Source: Homarus americanus
Taxonomy: Eukaryota > Arthropoda > Malacostraca > Decapoda > Nephropidae
DNA length: 64,000 nucleotides
NCBI RefSeq assembly: GCF_018991925.1
Contig: NW_024737068.1
Span: forward strand, 1,183,239-1,247,238
Direction: 5' to 3'
In this document: in pieces, positions 41,591 to 54,700 of the stretch
Numbering within the stretch: position 1 is the stretch's first letter
How the letters are laid out: every line of letters begins with the position of its first letter
Notes under the pieces: model-generated
Database searches by the model: none
Told to the model about the DNA's origin: nothing
What the model saw: only the letters and a program-made list of their open reading frames with translations
Position numbers and translations under genes: made by a program

Positions 41591-43857
41591 AGGAGGTACT
41601 GGACGTTCTACAACGGCACATCAAAGGACAGCAGAATGAAGCTCTGCGCAGGAGGGAATTGTTTAGCTGCAGACAGATGGAGGGTGAATCTTTTGACGCT
41701 TTTTATGTACGTCTTAAGAGAGCCTCGGAAGAGGTAGATATATGTTTAGGCCACCACCAGCAGTGCGAGGAGACCCAGTTGAAGCAGGTGATCCTGATGG
41801 GTGTTAAGGACGAGGAACTTGTCCAACGCCTCACCTCCCTCGACTCTTCCTCTTCTCTTCAGGATGTGTTGACGATATGTCGCTCCTATGAGGCTGCCAG
41901 GTGTGCCACCTCTGCCATCCGAGCTCCCCCTACAGCTGTACGCGCTGTGTCCCGGTACAAGAAGGACAAGAAGTCCGCTCCTACGCCTTCGCCCACCACG
42001 TCCACGCCCGGTTCATTTTGTAACAACTGTGGTAAGCAGCACGGAACACAGGTGTGTCCAGCTGCTCAGTCTACCTGCAACAGTTGTGACCGTATGGGCC
42101 ACTGGTCGCTCACAGTGCGGTGCCCAGCTAAGTACGTACAGTGCAATGTGTGCGGTCGTCTGGGCCACTATGACAAGTGTTGCCCTACCCACGAACCCAA
42201 GGGACAGCGTCGGCAGAAGCTTCGGCGCCCTTCTACCAGTGAGGGCCGCCCACAGTCGCCAAATCAGAGGCACGACGACCCTGGACAAAGCCCGACCCAT
42301 TTTAGGAGGGTGTACTCCTCGCATCCCAGGACCAAAGTCACCCAGTACATCAGCGCCATCGTGACCTACGGCGGCGTGTCATCCCGTCTTCAGATGTTGC
42401 CCGACACCGGCGCTGATGCTACAGTCATCGGTCCCCAGCATTTGCGATGCTTGGGGCTCTCTCCAAGCGATCTAGGACCGCCTCCCGAGGACCTCTGCGT
42501 CATGGCAGATGGTTCACAGATGGCCCCAGCCCTGGGTTCACTCTATGCACATGTCACCTTTGGCAACAGGTCGTGTCAGGCCTGGATTGACGTGCATAAT
42601 GGTGTCCCGACTCCCTTGCTGTCCTACAGACATTGTCAAGAGTTGGCCATCATCTCCCAGGACTTCCCAACACCGATTCTCGAGGTAAATTGCGCCAACA
42701 GGGTGCACGAAGGGAGCAGCAACTACCCCGCTGCCGCCCTACCCCTACCTCTGGCCAGTGACACCTCTCCTTCGGTAGTTGTCCCTGCTGCATCACGTCC
42801 CCACGCCTTGGCTCGCCTTCACGACAGTCACCGTGGAGCTGAGGCCACCAAACGACGTGCACGACAGACTGTGTTCCAGCCTGGCATCGACCCCGACATC
42901 TCCAATGCTGTCCAGGTGTGTAAGCCCCGCCACGTATTACAACCCAGCCAGCAGCAGGTACCCTTCATGAGTGACGACAACCCCGCCCGCCCCTTTGAGT
43001 CTGTGTCGGCCGACTTTTTCTGTGTGTCAGGAAAGTCCTTCCTGGTTATCGTCGACCGTCTCTCTGGTTGGCCGGTTGTCATCAAGGGCAGTAATGACAC
43101 GACGTCTGCCGCCACCATCAGCAAGTTCCGCCACTACTTCCGTGACGTGGGCGTTCCTGTACGCCTGCGAACCGACGGAGGGCCTCAGTTCACAAGCCGG
43201 GACTTTGCTGCGTTCCTTGACCGATGGGGAGTCCGGCATGTGTTGTCATCGCCCCATTACCCGCAGTCCAACGGCCACGCTGAGGCTGCTGTCAAATCTT
43301 TGAAGCACCTCATCCTTAAGGTGGCCCCTTTTGGGAATATTGACTGCGAGGCCTTCGACCAGGGTCTTCTTGAACTCCGCAACACACCTAACTACACCGG
43401 ACGCTCCCCTGCCCAGGTTTTGTATGGGCGCCCCCTTCGTTCTTGTGTCCCTGCTCACCCTCAATCCTTCTCCAAGGAGTGGCAGGCTAAGACAGAGGAT
43501 TGTGATCGCCGAGCCGCCGAACGTGTTCAGGACGTCGTCGCCCGCTACAACGACCACGCCCGTTCCCTCCCCAGGTTGAGTGTCGGCACCCAAGTCCGTG
43601 TTCAGGACCCGACCTCCCTACGTTGGGACAAAGTAGGCGTAGTCATGGGTCTCGGCAGGTCACGGGACTACCAGGTGCGGTTACCCAGTGGTCGTGTGTG
43701 GTGGAGGAACCGCCGTTTTCTCCGCCCCGTAACAATGCCTTCTGCTGGCCCCGCCACCAGTGTTGAGCCCCATACCCTTCCCAGTGATGAAGTCCCTCGA
43801 CGCTCAGAACGGATCCAGAAGAAAAGGTCCGCTCAAGACTTTGCTATGAGCGTATAG
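41518..43857 (+). CDS. LTR element ORF2: capsid end, zinc knuckles, protease, integrase
   Basis: 779 codons, but residues before about 20 are frame-shadow. Residues 20-130 form the capsid C-terminal part. Cys-rich knuckles lie at about 168-225, the last being CNVCGRLGHYDKCC (CX2CX4HX4C). Protease motif LPDTGADATVIG is near 295. An integrase zinc-binding region near 445-480 has HDSH and one Cys; the expected second Cys is Arg. The integrase core near 500-600 keeps the three acidic positions (SADFF, RTDGGPQFTS, SNGHAEAAVK). A C-terminal region follows to residue 779. No reverse transcriptase or RNase H lies between protease and integrase, about 140 residues of mostly linker. The stop at 43855 directly precedes the polypurine tract. 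Confidence 0.93.
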   Translation: MPVLGSSACLRTYVAGTPTSSLSVEEVLDVLQRHIKGQQNEALRRRELFSCRQMEGESFDAFYVRLKRASEEVDICLGHHQQCEETQLKQVILMGVKDEELVQRLTSLDSSSSLQDVLTICRSYEAARCATSAIRAPPTAVRAVSRYKKDKKSAPTPSPTTSTPGSFCNNCGKQHGTQVCPAAQSTCNSCDRMGHWSLTVRCPAKYVQCNVCGRLGHYDKCCPTHEPKGQRRQKLRRPSTSEGRPQSPNQRHDDPGQSPTHFRRVYSSHPRTKVTQYISAIVTYGGVSSRLQMLPDTGADATVIGPQHLRCLGLSPSDLGPPPEDLCVMADGSQMAPALGSLYAHVTFGNRSCQAWIDVHNGVPTPLLSYRHCQELAIISQDFPTPILEVNCANRVHEGSSNYPAAALPLPLASDTSPSVVVPAASRPHALARLHDSHRGAEATKRRARQTVFQPGIDPDISNAVQVCKPRHVLQPSQQQVPFMSDDNPARPFESVSADFFCVSGKSFLVIVDRLSGWPVVIKGSNDTTSAATISKFRHYFRDVGVPVRLRTDGGPQFTSRDFAAFLDRWGVRHVLSSPHYPQSNGHAEAAVKSLKHLILKVAPFGNIDCEAFDQGLLELRNTPNYTGRSPAQVLYGRPLRSCVPAHPQSFSKEWQAKTEDCDRRAAERVQDVVARYNDHARSLPRLSVGTQVRVQDPTSLRWDKVGVVMGLGRSRDYQVRLPSGRVWWRNRRFLRPVTMPSAGPATSVEPHTLPSDEVPRRSERIQKKRSAQDFAMSV

Positions 43858-43867
43858 GGGGGAGAGG
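43856..43867 (+). promoter_or_regulatory. Polypurine tract
   Basis: AGGGGGGAGAGG immediately upstream of the 3' LTR, the plus-strand primer site for LTR retrotransposons. Confidence 0.85.
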
Positions 43868-44190
43868 TGTATGTATATTATGTATGCTGGATTATATATT
43901 ATGTATGTATATTATGTATGTGCTCCATTTATATTTATTCAGCCTAGCTAGCAGCGTGTGGCAATGTTATTACCATATCCACACGCTTAATTAGTAATGC
44001 CTGGCGACGTATGGAAGCTGCTAATGTATCGCGCCGCCCGTGTCTATGGTAGTTGACCCGGACCTTAGCTAGGGAGCAGTGCTACCCACCTCTGTGTACA
44101 TACTCTTATCCAGTAAACCGAACCTACAAAACTATACAGGTGTTTGTGTTCTCTCCTGTATATAGAACTTATTACCCAGAACATCTAACA
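43868..44190 (+). repeat. 3' LTR (323 bases)
   Basis: Complete relative to the 5' LTR. TG...CA ends, then the GCATA duplication. Confidence 0.93.
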
Positions 44191-44243
44191 GCATATGTTT
44201 TGTGCAATAAATGTTTGTATCAGGGAAAGACTTTATGCTCACC

Positions 44244-44377
<134 letters not shown>

Positions 44378-44494
44378 TGATAACCACAATGGAAACTTGG
44401 ACAAGATAAATCTCGATAAAACTATGCAGAGACCTGAGCAGACAAAAATAAATAGATAGAACAGGCAGCCATACATGAAGGATGAGGTACTATG

Positions 44495-44594
44495 NNNNNN
44501 NNNNNNNNNNNNNNNNNNNNNNNNNNNNNNNNNNNNNNNNNNNNNNNNNNNNNNNNNNNNNNNNNNNNNNNNNNNNNNNNNNNNNNNNNNNNNN
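44495..44594. other. Assembly gap (100 N)
   Basis: Exactly 100 N; true size unknown. The right flank starts inside the 30-bp minisatellite, so the array continues into the gap. Confidence 1.
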
Positions 44595-47500
44595 AGACCC
44601 ACAACACCAGTGTTATGTTAACTGAGGACCACAACACCTGTGTTATGTTTACTGAGACCACAACACCTGTGTTGTTATGTTTTACTGAGGACCCACAGCA
44701 CCTGTGTTATGTTTACTGAGGACCACAACACCTGTGTTGTAACTGAGGACCACAACACCTGTGTTGTTTGCACAGACCACAACACCTGTATTTATGTTTA
44801 CTGAGGACCACAACACCTGTATTTGTTTGCAGAACCACAACTGTGTTATGTTTGAGACCACAACACCTGTGTGTTGTTTACTGAGAGACCATAACCTGTG
44901 TTATGTTAACTGAGACCACAACACCCTGTGTTGTTTACTGAGAGACCACAACACCTGTGTTATATTAACTGAGAACCCACAACACCTGTGTTGTTTTACT
45001 GAAGACCACAACACCTGTGTTATGTTTACTGAGGTCCCACAACACCTGTATTTGTTTACTGAGACCACAACACCTGTCATATGTTGACTGGGGACCCTGC
45101 TTCTGTATTTGTTTACTGAGAACCACAACACCTGTGTTGTTTTACCAGGGAACCACAACACCTGTGTTTGTTTTACTGAGATTACAACACCTGTATTTAT
45201 GTTTACTGAGTCCCTGCTTACCTGTAGTATGTTTTACTGAGGACCACAACACCTGTGTTATATTTACTGAGCCACAACACACCTGTGTTAGCATCATTTA
45301 CTGAGGACCACAACACCTGTGTTATGTTTGCACTGAGGACCACAACTTGCCTGTGTTGTTTGCTGAGAACTGCTTACCTGTGTTATGTTTACTGAGACCA
45401 CAGCACTAATGTTGTTTACTGGACACAACACCTGTGTTATATGTTAACTAGGAACCCACAACACCTGTGTTATGTTTTGAGATCACAAAGCCTGTGTTAT
45501 GTTAACTGAGAGACCACAACACCTGTGTTGTTTACTGAGACCACAACACCTGTGTTATGTTTGCACCAAGGGACCACAACACCTGAAATTTGTTTACTGA
45601 GAGACCACAACACCTGTGTTATGTTAACTGAGAGACCGCTTACCTGTGTTGTTTACTGAGACCACAACACCAGTGTTATGTTAACTGAGGACCACAACAC
45701 CTGTGCTTGTTTACTGAGAGACCACAACACCTGTGTTGTTTACTGAGAGACCACAACTTACCTGTGTTTTACTGAGAACCACAACACCTGTGTTGTTTAC
45801 TGAGAACCACAACACCTGTGTTATGTTAACTGAGGGAATTACAACACCTGTGTTATGTTGGCAAGGACCCACAACACCTGTGTTGTTTACTGAAACCTGG
45901 CTACCTGTGTTATGTTAACTGAGGACCACAACACCTGTGTTATGTTAACTGAGACCCACAACACCAGTGTTACATGTTTGCTGAGGACCACTAACACCTG
46001 TGTTGTTTACTGAGAGACCACAACACCTGTGTTATGTTAACTGAGAGACCCACAAGCACCAGTGTTATGTTAGCTGAGGACCACAACACCTGTATTTGTT
46101 TGCTGAGACCACAACACCAGTGTTATATTTAACTGAGGACCACAACACCTGTGTTGTTTACTGAGACCACAACACCTGTGTTATGTTTGCTGAGACCACA
46201 ACACCTGTGTTATGTTTACTGAGACCACAACACCTGTGTTATGTTTTACTGAGGACCACAACACCTGTGTTATGTTTACTGAGGACCACAACACCTGTTA
46301 TGTTTACTGTGGACCACAACACCTGTATTTATGTTTACTAGGGACCACAACACCTGTTATGTTTACTGGGGTCCACAACACCTGTGTTATATGTTTACTG
46401 AGGACCACAACACCTGTGTTGTTTACTGAGAGACCACAACACCTGTGTTATGTTAACTGAGGACCACAACACCTGTATTTGTTTACTGAGACCACAACAC
46501 CTGTGTTGCATAGCACAGGAGACCACAACACCTGTGTTTGTTTACTGAGAGACCACAACACCTGTTTTTGTTTACTGAGACCACAACACCTGTGTTGTTT
46601 ACTGAGACCACAACACCTGTGTTATGTTAACTGAGAGACCACAACACCTGTTGTTTTACACAGGGAGACCACAACACCTGTGTTATGTTAACTGAGGACC
46701 ACAACACCTGTATTTGTTTACTGAGAGACCAGCACCTGTGTTATGTTAACTACAAGGACCACAACACCTGTGTTATGTTATTGGCGGACCTAACACCTGT
46801 GTTGTTTACTGAGACCACAACACCAGTGTATGTTTACTGAGACCACAACACCTGTATTTATGTTTACTGAGAGACACAACACCTGTGTTATGTTTTACTG
46901 AGAGACCACAACACCTGTGTTATGTTTACTGAGAGACCACAACACCTGTGTCATGTTTACTGAGGACCACAACTTTACCTGTGTTATGTTTACTGAGAGA
47001 CCACATCACCTGTGTTATGTTTTGCACAAGGGACCACAACACCTGTGTGTGTTTACACAGGGACCACAACACACATGTGTTATGTTTGCTGAGGACCTAG
47101 CTTACCTGTGTTGTATGTTTTGCTAGGACCACAACACCTGTGTTATGTTTACTGTGGACCACAACACCTGTGTTATGTTTGCTGTGGACACAACACCTGT
47201 GTTATGTTTACTGAGGACCACAACACCTGTGTTATGTTTACTGAGGACCACAACACCTGTGTTATGTTTGCTGAGGACCACAACACCTGTGTTATGTTTA
47301 CTGAGACCCACAACACCTGTTAGCATGTTTACTGAGGACCACAACACCTGTGTTATGTTTGCACAAGGAGTCCCACAACACCTGTGTTTATGTTTACTGG
47401 GGACCACAACACCTGTGTTATGTTTACTGAGACCACAACACCTGTGTTATGTTTTACTGAGACCACAACACCTGTGTTATGTTTACTGAGACCTACTTAC

Positions 47501-50500
47501 CTGTGTTATGTTTACTGAGGTCCACAACACCTGTGTTATGTTTACTGAGACCACAACACCTGTGTTATGTTTACTGAGACCACAACACACACTGTGTTAT
47601 GTTTACAAGGGACCACAACACCCTGTGTTAAGTTTACTGAGGAACACACAACAGCTGTGTTATGAATGTTTTTGTAGGACCACAACACCTGTGTTATGTT
47701 TACTGAGAGCCACAACACCTGTGTTATGTTTTACTGGGACCACAACACCTGTGTTATGTTTACTGAGGACCACAACACCTGTGTTAAGTTTACTGAGAGA
47801 CCACAACACCTGTGTTAAGTTTACTGAGACCACAACACCTGTGTTATGAATGTTTACTGAGAGACCACAACACCTGTGTTATGTTTGCACTGGGGACCTA
47901 ACACCTGTGTTATGTTTACTGGGGAGACCACAACACCTGTGTTATGAATGTTTACTGAGGACCACAACACCTGTGTTATGTTTTACTGGGACCCACAACA
48001 CCTGTGTTATGTTTACTGAGGACACAACACCTGTGTTATGTTTACTGAGGACCACAACACCTGTGTTAAGTTTACTGAGACCACAACACCTGTGTTATGA
48101 ATGTTTTACTGAGACCACAACACATGTGTTATGTTTACTGGGGACCACAACACATGTTGTTTTACTGAGACCACAACAGCTGTGTTATGAATGTTTACTG
48201 AGGACCACAACACCTGTGTTGTTTGCATGGATCTAACACCTGTGTTACATGTTTACTGGTCCTAACACCTGTGTTATATTTACTGAGGTCCCTGCACATG
48301 TGTTATGTTTACTGTAGCCACAACACCTGTGTTATGTTTGCTGTGGATCACAACACCTGTGTTATGTTTTACTGAGAGACCACAACACCTGTGTTGTTTA
48401 CTGAGAGACCACAACACCAGTGTTATGTTTACTGAGACCACAACACCTGTGTTATGTTTACTGAACCACAACACCTGTGTGTATTTTACTGAGAGACCAC
48501 AACACCTGTGTTATGTTTACTTTGAGGACCACAACACCTGTGTCATGTTTTACTGAGGATACAACACCTGTGTTATGTTTACTGAGGACCACATCACCTG
48601 TGTTATGTTTGCACGAGGGACACAACACCTGTGTTATGCACTGAGGACCACAACACCTGTATTATGTTTGCTGGGGACCACAACACCTGTGTTATGTTTA
48701 CTGAGGACCACACAACACCTGTGTTGCCATTTTACTGTGGACCACAACACCTGTGTTGTTATATTTACTGTGAGACCACAACACCTGTGTTATATTTTAC
48801 TGAGACCCTAACACTGTCTGTTATGTTTACTGAGACCTAACACCTGTGTTATGTTTTACTGAGACCCACAACACCTGTATTTATGTTTACTGGGGACCAC
48901 AACACCTGTGTTATGTTTTACTGAGGACACAACACCTGTGTTATGTTTGCATAATGAATCACAACACCTGTATGTTTACTGAGACCACAACACCTGTGTT
49001 ATGTTTTACTAGGACCCACAACACCTGTGTTGTATTTGCTGAGGTCCCTAACACCTGTAGTTATGTTTACTAGGGACCCCACGGCACTGTGTTATGTTTA
49101 CTGAGGACCACAACACCTGTGTTATGTTTACTGAGACCCCACTTACCTGTGTTATGTTTACTGAGGGACCACAACACCTGTGTTATGTTTACTGAGGTCC
49201 ACAACACCTGTGTTATGTTTACTGAGGACCACAACACCTGTGTTATGTTTACTGAGGACCACAACACTGTGTTGTGTTTACTGAGGACCACAACTACCTG
49301 TGTTAAGTTTACTGAGGACCCACAGCAGCTGTGTTATGAATGTTTTACTTAGGACCACAGCACCTGTGTTATGTTTGCTGAGGACCACAACACCCACATG
49401 TTATGTTTACTGAGGACCACAACACCTGTGTTATGTTTACTGAGGACCACAACACCTGTGTTAGGGTTGCTGGACACAATCCTGTGTTAAGTTTACTGAG
49501 GACCACAACACCTGTGTTATGAATGTTTATTGAGGACCACAACACCTGTGTTATGTTTACTGAGGACCACAACACCTGTGTTATGTTTACTGAGGACCAC
49601 AACACCTGTGTTATGTTTACTGAGGACCACAACACCTGTGTTATGTTTACTGAGGACCACAACACCTGTCTTATGTTTACTGAGGACCACAACACCTGTC
49701 TTATGTTTACTGAGGACCACAACACCTGTCTTATGTTTACTGAGGACCACAACACCTGTCTTATGTTTACTGAGGACCACAACACCTGTCTTATGTTTAC
49801 TGAGGACCACAACACCTGTCTTATGTTTACTGAGGACCACAACACCTGTCTTATGAATGTTTACTTTAGGGACCACAGCACCTGTGTTATGTTTACTGTG
49901 GATCCTAGCTTACCTGTGTTATGTTTACTGAGGGTCTAACACCTGTGTTATGTTTACTGAGGTCCACAACATGTGTTATGTTTACTGTGGACCACAACAC
50001 CTGTGTTATGTTTACTGTGGATCACAACACCTGTGTTATGTTTACTGAGGTCCACAACACCTGTGTTATGTTTACTGAGGTCCACAACACCTGTGTTATG
50101 TTTACTGAGGACCACAACACCTGTGTTATGTTTACTGAGGACCACAACACCTGTGTTATGTTTACTGTGGATCACAACACCTGTGTTATGTTTACTGAGG
50201 ACCACAACACCTGTGTTATGTTTACTGAGGACCACAACACCTGTGTTATGTTTACTGTGGATCACAACACCTGTGTTATGTTTACTGTGGATCACAACAC
50301 CTGTGTTATGTTTACTGAGGTCCACAACATGTGTTATGTTTACTGAGGACCACAACACCTGTGTTATGTTTACTGTGGATCACAACACCTGTGTTATGTT
50401 TACTGTGGACCACAACACCTGTGTTATGTTAACTGAGGTTCACAACACCTGTGTTATGTTAACTGAGGTCCACAACACCTATTATGAATGTTTACTGAGG

Positions 50501-50505
50501 ACCAC
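44595..50505 (+). repeat. 5.9-kb minisatellite, 30-base unit
   Basis: About 200 units of TGTGTTATGTTTACTGAGGA-CCACAACACC. Between about 49545 and 50300 the units are exactly 30 bases and nearly identical, with variants GAGGACC, GTGGATC, GAGGTCC and CTTATG for GTTATG. To the left, especially 44.6-46.9 kb, units are shorter (GTTGTTT for GTTATGTTT) and full of small indels. Because 30 is divisible by three and the unit has few stops, long open frames appear in several frames on both strands; they are artefacts. Each unit holds CACCTG inside a near-palindrome AACACCTGTGTT. Confidence 0.97.
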
Positions 50506-51587
50506 AACCCTAATGTGTGTGTCTACTGTCATAAGAGAGAAATGTTGGAGGTGTAGAGAAAGGTCAAAACTAATATCCTGTATTGAGTATTATGATGGAT
50601 CTGTTTATTGTTATTCATACCATTTTCTTAGCTACTTAATACAATAGCTAGCTACTTTCCTTATGACCATGCTTGTATTCTACAACAAAATACCTTTGAA
50701 ATCCGACGAATTTATTTGTTATTCAGAAAAGTTCCAGTATGCAGTTCTGAAATGTTGATGCACATTTTCCCTGAACATAAATTTGGTGTTTTTTTCCACT
50801 GTTAAGCCAAGATTCCATTCACGCATTAGCGCCAAAAATAGACCACATTGAAATATATATGGTTGTTTCCATTGGTACGGTTGCTTTAGCATTATGTGTT
50901 TGCAGTACATGCCAATCGCTCCTTGTAGCGATTGAAAATGCAAACGCGTGAATGGAATCCAAGCTTTACACAGAATGCCTCGTGTAGCCTCACCATCATC
51001 CCCATCACTTGTATTGCCAGGGTTATTAATATTCGCTTCTGCATCGTATTGCTGTAACGCTTATTTTGTATTCTCATTAGTAAGGCCCTTGTGACAGACA
51101 CCCTCCCTCTGCCATGACAGTTGGAGTATAAGGCTCTTGGTGTGCCTGAGTGGGCCTGGCCAGCTGTAGCTACACTTGTTTCACAAACATCTACCTAACA
51201 GGTCATAGTGACCACAGGAACCGTAGATATTAGTAATGGGAAAGTTGAAACCATTGCCACAGAAAATTCAACTGCTACATTGCAGTGGTCACCAAGAATG
51301 CAACATTTAGAATGTTGAAATTTGTTGAAAAGTTTTTACTTACTGTACTCGAGGGAAGTAATTTTGCATAAATGACTTTAACCAATTGTTATTTGGCCTT
51401 AGTACAGTATAGTACTTAGCTATAACAATAACTAACTGCATTAATGGCCTCCCAAGATCAGAAGTGTGTCATACTGTCCTGTGCTCCAAGTAATTATTAA
51501 TTGATATTCATAATACTACTGTACTAGCTACTGTACATTTCATTTTAGTTGTTGGTGATGTTGACTGTATGAATACTGTTTTTTCAG
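50506..51587. other. Stretch between minisatellite and KANSL2
   Basis: Probably contains the untranslated first exon and promoter of KANSL2, since the start-codon exon begins with a splice acceptor. No TATA box or firm donor was identified. Minus-strand frames at 50719-51101 have no recognised family. Confidence 0.4.
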
Positions 51588-51731
51588 ATTGAAGAATGAC
51601 ATAAAATTCCAAAGTAAGAAATTTTAGTCAAGATGTCAGTTCGCAGTGGGCGTGTGGTCAAGACAGTGAGGACTCTCACGAGACCAACACATGAAGCAGC
51701 CTGTGCTTACACCACCTATAACTGTACAATG
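51588..51731 (+). CDS. KANSL2: KANSL2 start-codon exon
   Basis: Acceptor TTTTTTCAG at 51587, 45 bases of 5' UTR, ATG at 51633, donor ATG|GTATGT. Encodes 33 residues, with the first two Cys (CAYTTYNC) of zinc-binding module 1. A stop (TGA) upstream in the leader supports this start. Confidence 0.93.
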
Positions 51732-54700
51732 GTATGTGTCTTGACAGCTTACCTGTAACAAATACTACATTGATTTTTGTTTTTCATTACCATTATTTCC
51801 TTTATCTTATCTGCCCTCTATGATAATCATTATATAGTTGTTTTATTCACTGCCCATCTACCTTTTACTTCTTGTGCCTCAAACAGGTTCTTATTATCTT
51901 TACTCTATAGTTGCACTCCATATATGTCCTCTTTTCTGGTTCATTTATTATCTCTCTACATTCCCAGTGGTTATGTCTCCTGTAATAGTGCGTATCATCT
52001 TTTATATATTTCATTATGGTATCCTACTTTGAGAATGTTCCTTATCTGCTTCTAATTCCCCCTTATTGGGTCCTGGTTGCTACATCCCACCTGCCTTAAT
52101 ATACACTTTCCTGGACCAGACCCAAAAGCTTCAGCACCTCCTTCTGCCTGGGATGATTCTCACTTATTTTGTTTACATCATATTCAAGCTTTCACTCTTA
52201 CAGTAGCTACCTTCATATTTAAAAGGCATTGTGTATTTAGTAGCTGTGCAGCTGGCTAGGTGTACTAAAGAGAAATGTGGACTGCCTCCTTCCTATCTAA
52301 ATAAAATGAAATATCAAAGTTTCTTAAATTTTCTTGTCATTAATTGTACAAGTATTTGGTATCATAATGTTTCCGAGACATATGTACATGCTCCTTCCTT
52401 CTCCTAAATGAAAATACTGTATATCAATACTTTTTATTATTCTGTTTTCTCTTATTGTGTTTAGTGTCGAGTATTATTTCAGAGATGAGAATTTTTAGAT
52501 TGTGTTTATATAAGCTTTGGGTAGAGCTCCCTTTTAACTTGGCTTATATATAAATAAGCTAAGGGGTTAAGTTACAAACCCAAATGGTCTTTCTTCATTT
52601 ATTGGTAAACTAAAATGGTCTCTGTATTAGTAAATGCACCATAATTAACACTGTAAGCTGTGAGTGTTAGTTAAGGGCAGGGCTCAGCTTGACTGAGTTA
52701 AGTCACCCGTCCGATTCTCATGAGGCTCAAGTGAAGACTGGTGCTCCTGGGGGGAGGCTGGGCTGACCCTACATTCTCAAGGTCGGCCTACTGATAGAGG
52801 AATTTCCCCTCACGTGAACAGCACATGGCAACTCACAGCTTATGGAAAATTACTTTGGGGTGATTGTATTATATAAACTAAATGTATTAACCCAAATTTA
52901 TATAATTGTTATTGCCATGAGACGGGCTAATACATGTTTGTTTGGTGTACTTTCTACAGACGAGACTGGATGGATTTGAGTATTGCAGCCGACATATTCT
53001 TGAGGACAAGGGAGCACCATTTCGTCAGTGTAACTACATATACACAAGTACAGGGAAGAGATGTCTGCGGCCAGCACCAACCAGTGACAGAAAAGAAGGG
53101 TGAGTCAGTTTGATTTAAGAGTAATGTTAATGAATGTATACACCGGCAGAATGTGTGTGTGTGTACGTACTTCATTCCTCTATGGAGTTCTTGTGTGAGG
53201 GAATGATCACAACAGACACCTGCAAGGTTTCTTTTGTGTCTCTGTGCCACGTGTCCCTGTATTATATCTAGTAAATATTGACACAAAGCAGAGTCAGTGT
53301 ATGTCCCTGTACACCCACCCAGGCACCATGATATTTCACCGAAGTTTTACAGTTATTTTACCATGCTTGCCTGGGTTAGCATACCTACTTATATACTCGT
53401 GTGTGGGTAATGAGAAGCTCTTTGAGGTGGTTTGATGGGACCTGAGCGAAGGACACAGGATGAGAGGATAGTAAAAGGAGTAATCTAGCAGGTACTGTAC
53501 ATTGGATAGAGGGAGACTGCCATCATGGCAGGGAAAGTGGAAAGGTAAAATGAGGAGAGAACAGGAAAAGGGAATGGAAAGAGCAGAAGGGGATAAATAG
53601 TGGTTTGGGAGCTGGGTGACTCTTCTGTGGCTGTGTATTGCCATCAGGAGGAGGATCCTTACACTTTTCTGGCTCTACAATAGTTGCCATATTCTTTACT
53701 CAGTTATAATATGAGATTTCTGAATCAATCCTCCATATACTAAAGCATGAACACTGAAATAGACAGAAAAAACCCAACTTGAATGGATTTAAGGAACGTG
53801 AAATTACATGTCCAGCAGGTACTGTGGTGAACACTCCAGGCGGTCTCTGGTGTTGAGACAGAGAGCAGCGCGTAGGCGTCGATCTCGTGAAACTCCAGAA
53901 ACCCTCCTGAATCAGCTGAGTCACCATCAGATGGACACACAAACTGCTGGCCAAAATGGTAAATAAAATGCTGGTTATATTTGTTAGTCTTAATTACTTT
54001 GTGTAATAAAGTACAGTACAGATACAGGAAGACTCCACTAAATGAATGGGTAATGTTCCTGAGGAAACGTTCTTTCGGTGGATATCCGTTATGTGGACAA
54101 TATTCTCCCATTGAAATGCATGTACGTACTGTAGTGTATTTAGGGAAGATGCGTTCCTGGCCTAGAAATTGGAACATTAAGAAACACATTTTACTTTGAA
54201 TAATATAGATACCAACAATTAAAACAGTTCACTGTAGCTTTAATGATGATCCAGCAATGAATTCTTCCCTGAGGCAGCTGGTGATGATGCTTACAGTGCT
54301 GTTCTCATGTTATGGTGAGTGTCAGAAGTAATGTTTTTAACAGCATCCAATGTTTGTCTGCCTCTCTATACTTGAAAGTTGTCACTCACACATCACTTTT
54401 ACTGTTCTTCCCCGAGACATGAGAAAAACAGGGAGTTTGTGTGGGGGTCACTTTATCATTCTCTTCATCATCATTTCAGAGAAACAGGCACCTAATATTA
54501 GTTTTTCAAGTTTGGTTATAGTAATTTGTTTTGTTAAAAAGCTTCTGTCAGCAACAGAACAGTCATACATGTTAGTTTACATAGAATCTTGAGTCATTGT
54601 CATCACTTTCATCGTGTGTTCCTCCCTGAGGCTGGAGGGAAATGGAGACTAGTGTAGGGGTTACTGAAGCAAAGGGGCAGGATCATCACACTTGTCACTA

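Larger units (their letters stand above)
40183..44190 (+). mobile_element. LTR retrotransposon lacking reverse transcriptase and RNase H
   Basis: LTRs 40183-40415 and 43868-44190 begin TGTATGTATATTATG and end CATCTAACA. GCATA flanks both ends (40178-40182, 44191-44195), an exact 5-bp target duplication. A primer-binding-site candidate TGGCGCAGTGCG starts at 40416. The polypurine tract AGGGGGGAGAGG is at 43856-43867. The internal region encodes capsid-like sequence, zinc knuckles, protease and integrase, Ty3/gypsy type, in the order PR-IN. There is no reverse transcriptase or RNase H between them, yet the frame is open across the junction. The element is therefore non-autonomous. It lies inside the mariner-type element and is the youngest insertion of the stack. 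Confidence 0.95.

Noticed and set aside
44595..50505. Thirty-base direct repeats resembling a CRISPR array
   Set aside because: Units are contiguous with no unique spacers, vary in length, and lie in a eukaryotic intron-rich genome. It is a minisatellite.
49517..50647. Open frames of 100-224 codons with repeats such as CVMFTEDHNT or VLWSSVNITQ
   Set aside because: They arise because the 30-base unit is a multiple of three and lacks stops; the same happens in several frames on both strands.
50719..51101. Overlapping minus-strand frames upstream of KANSL2 as a transposase
   Set aside because: No catalytic motif, terminal repeats or target duplication could be seen.
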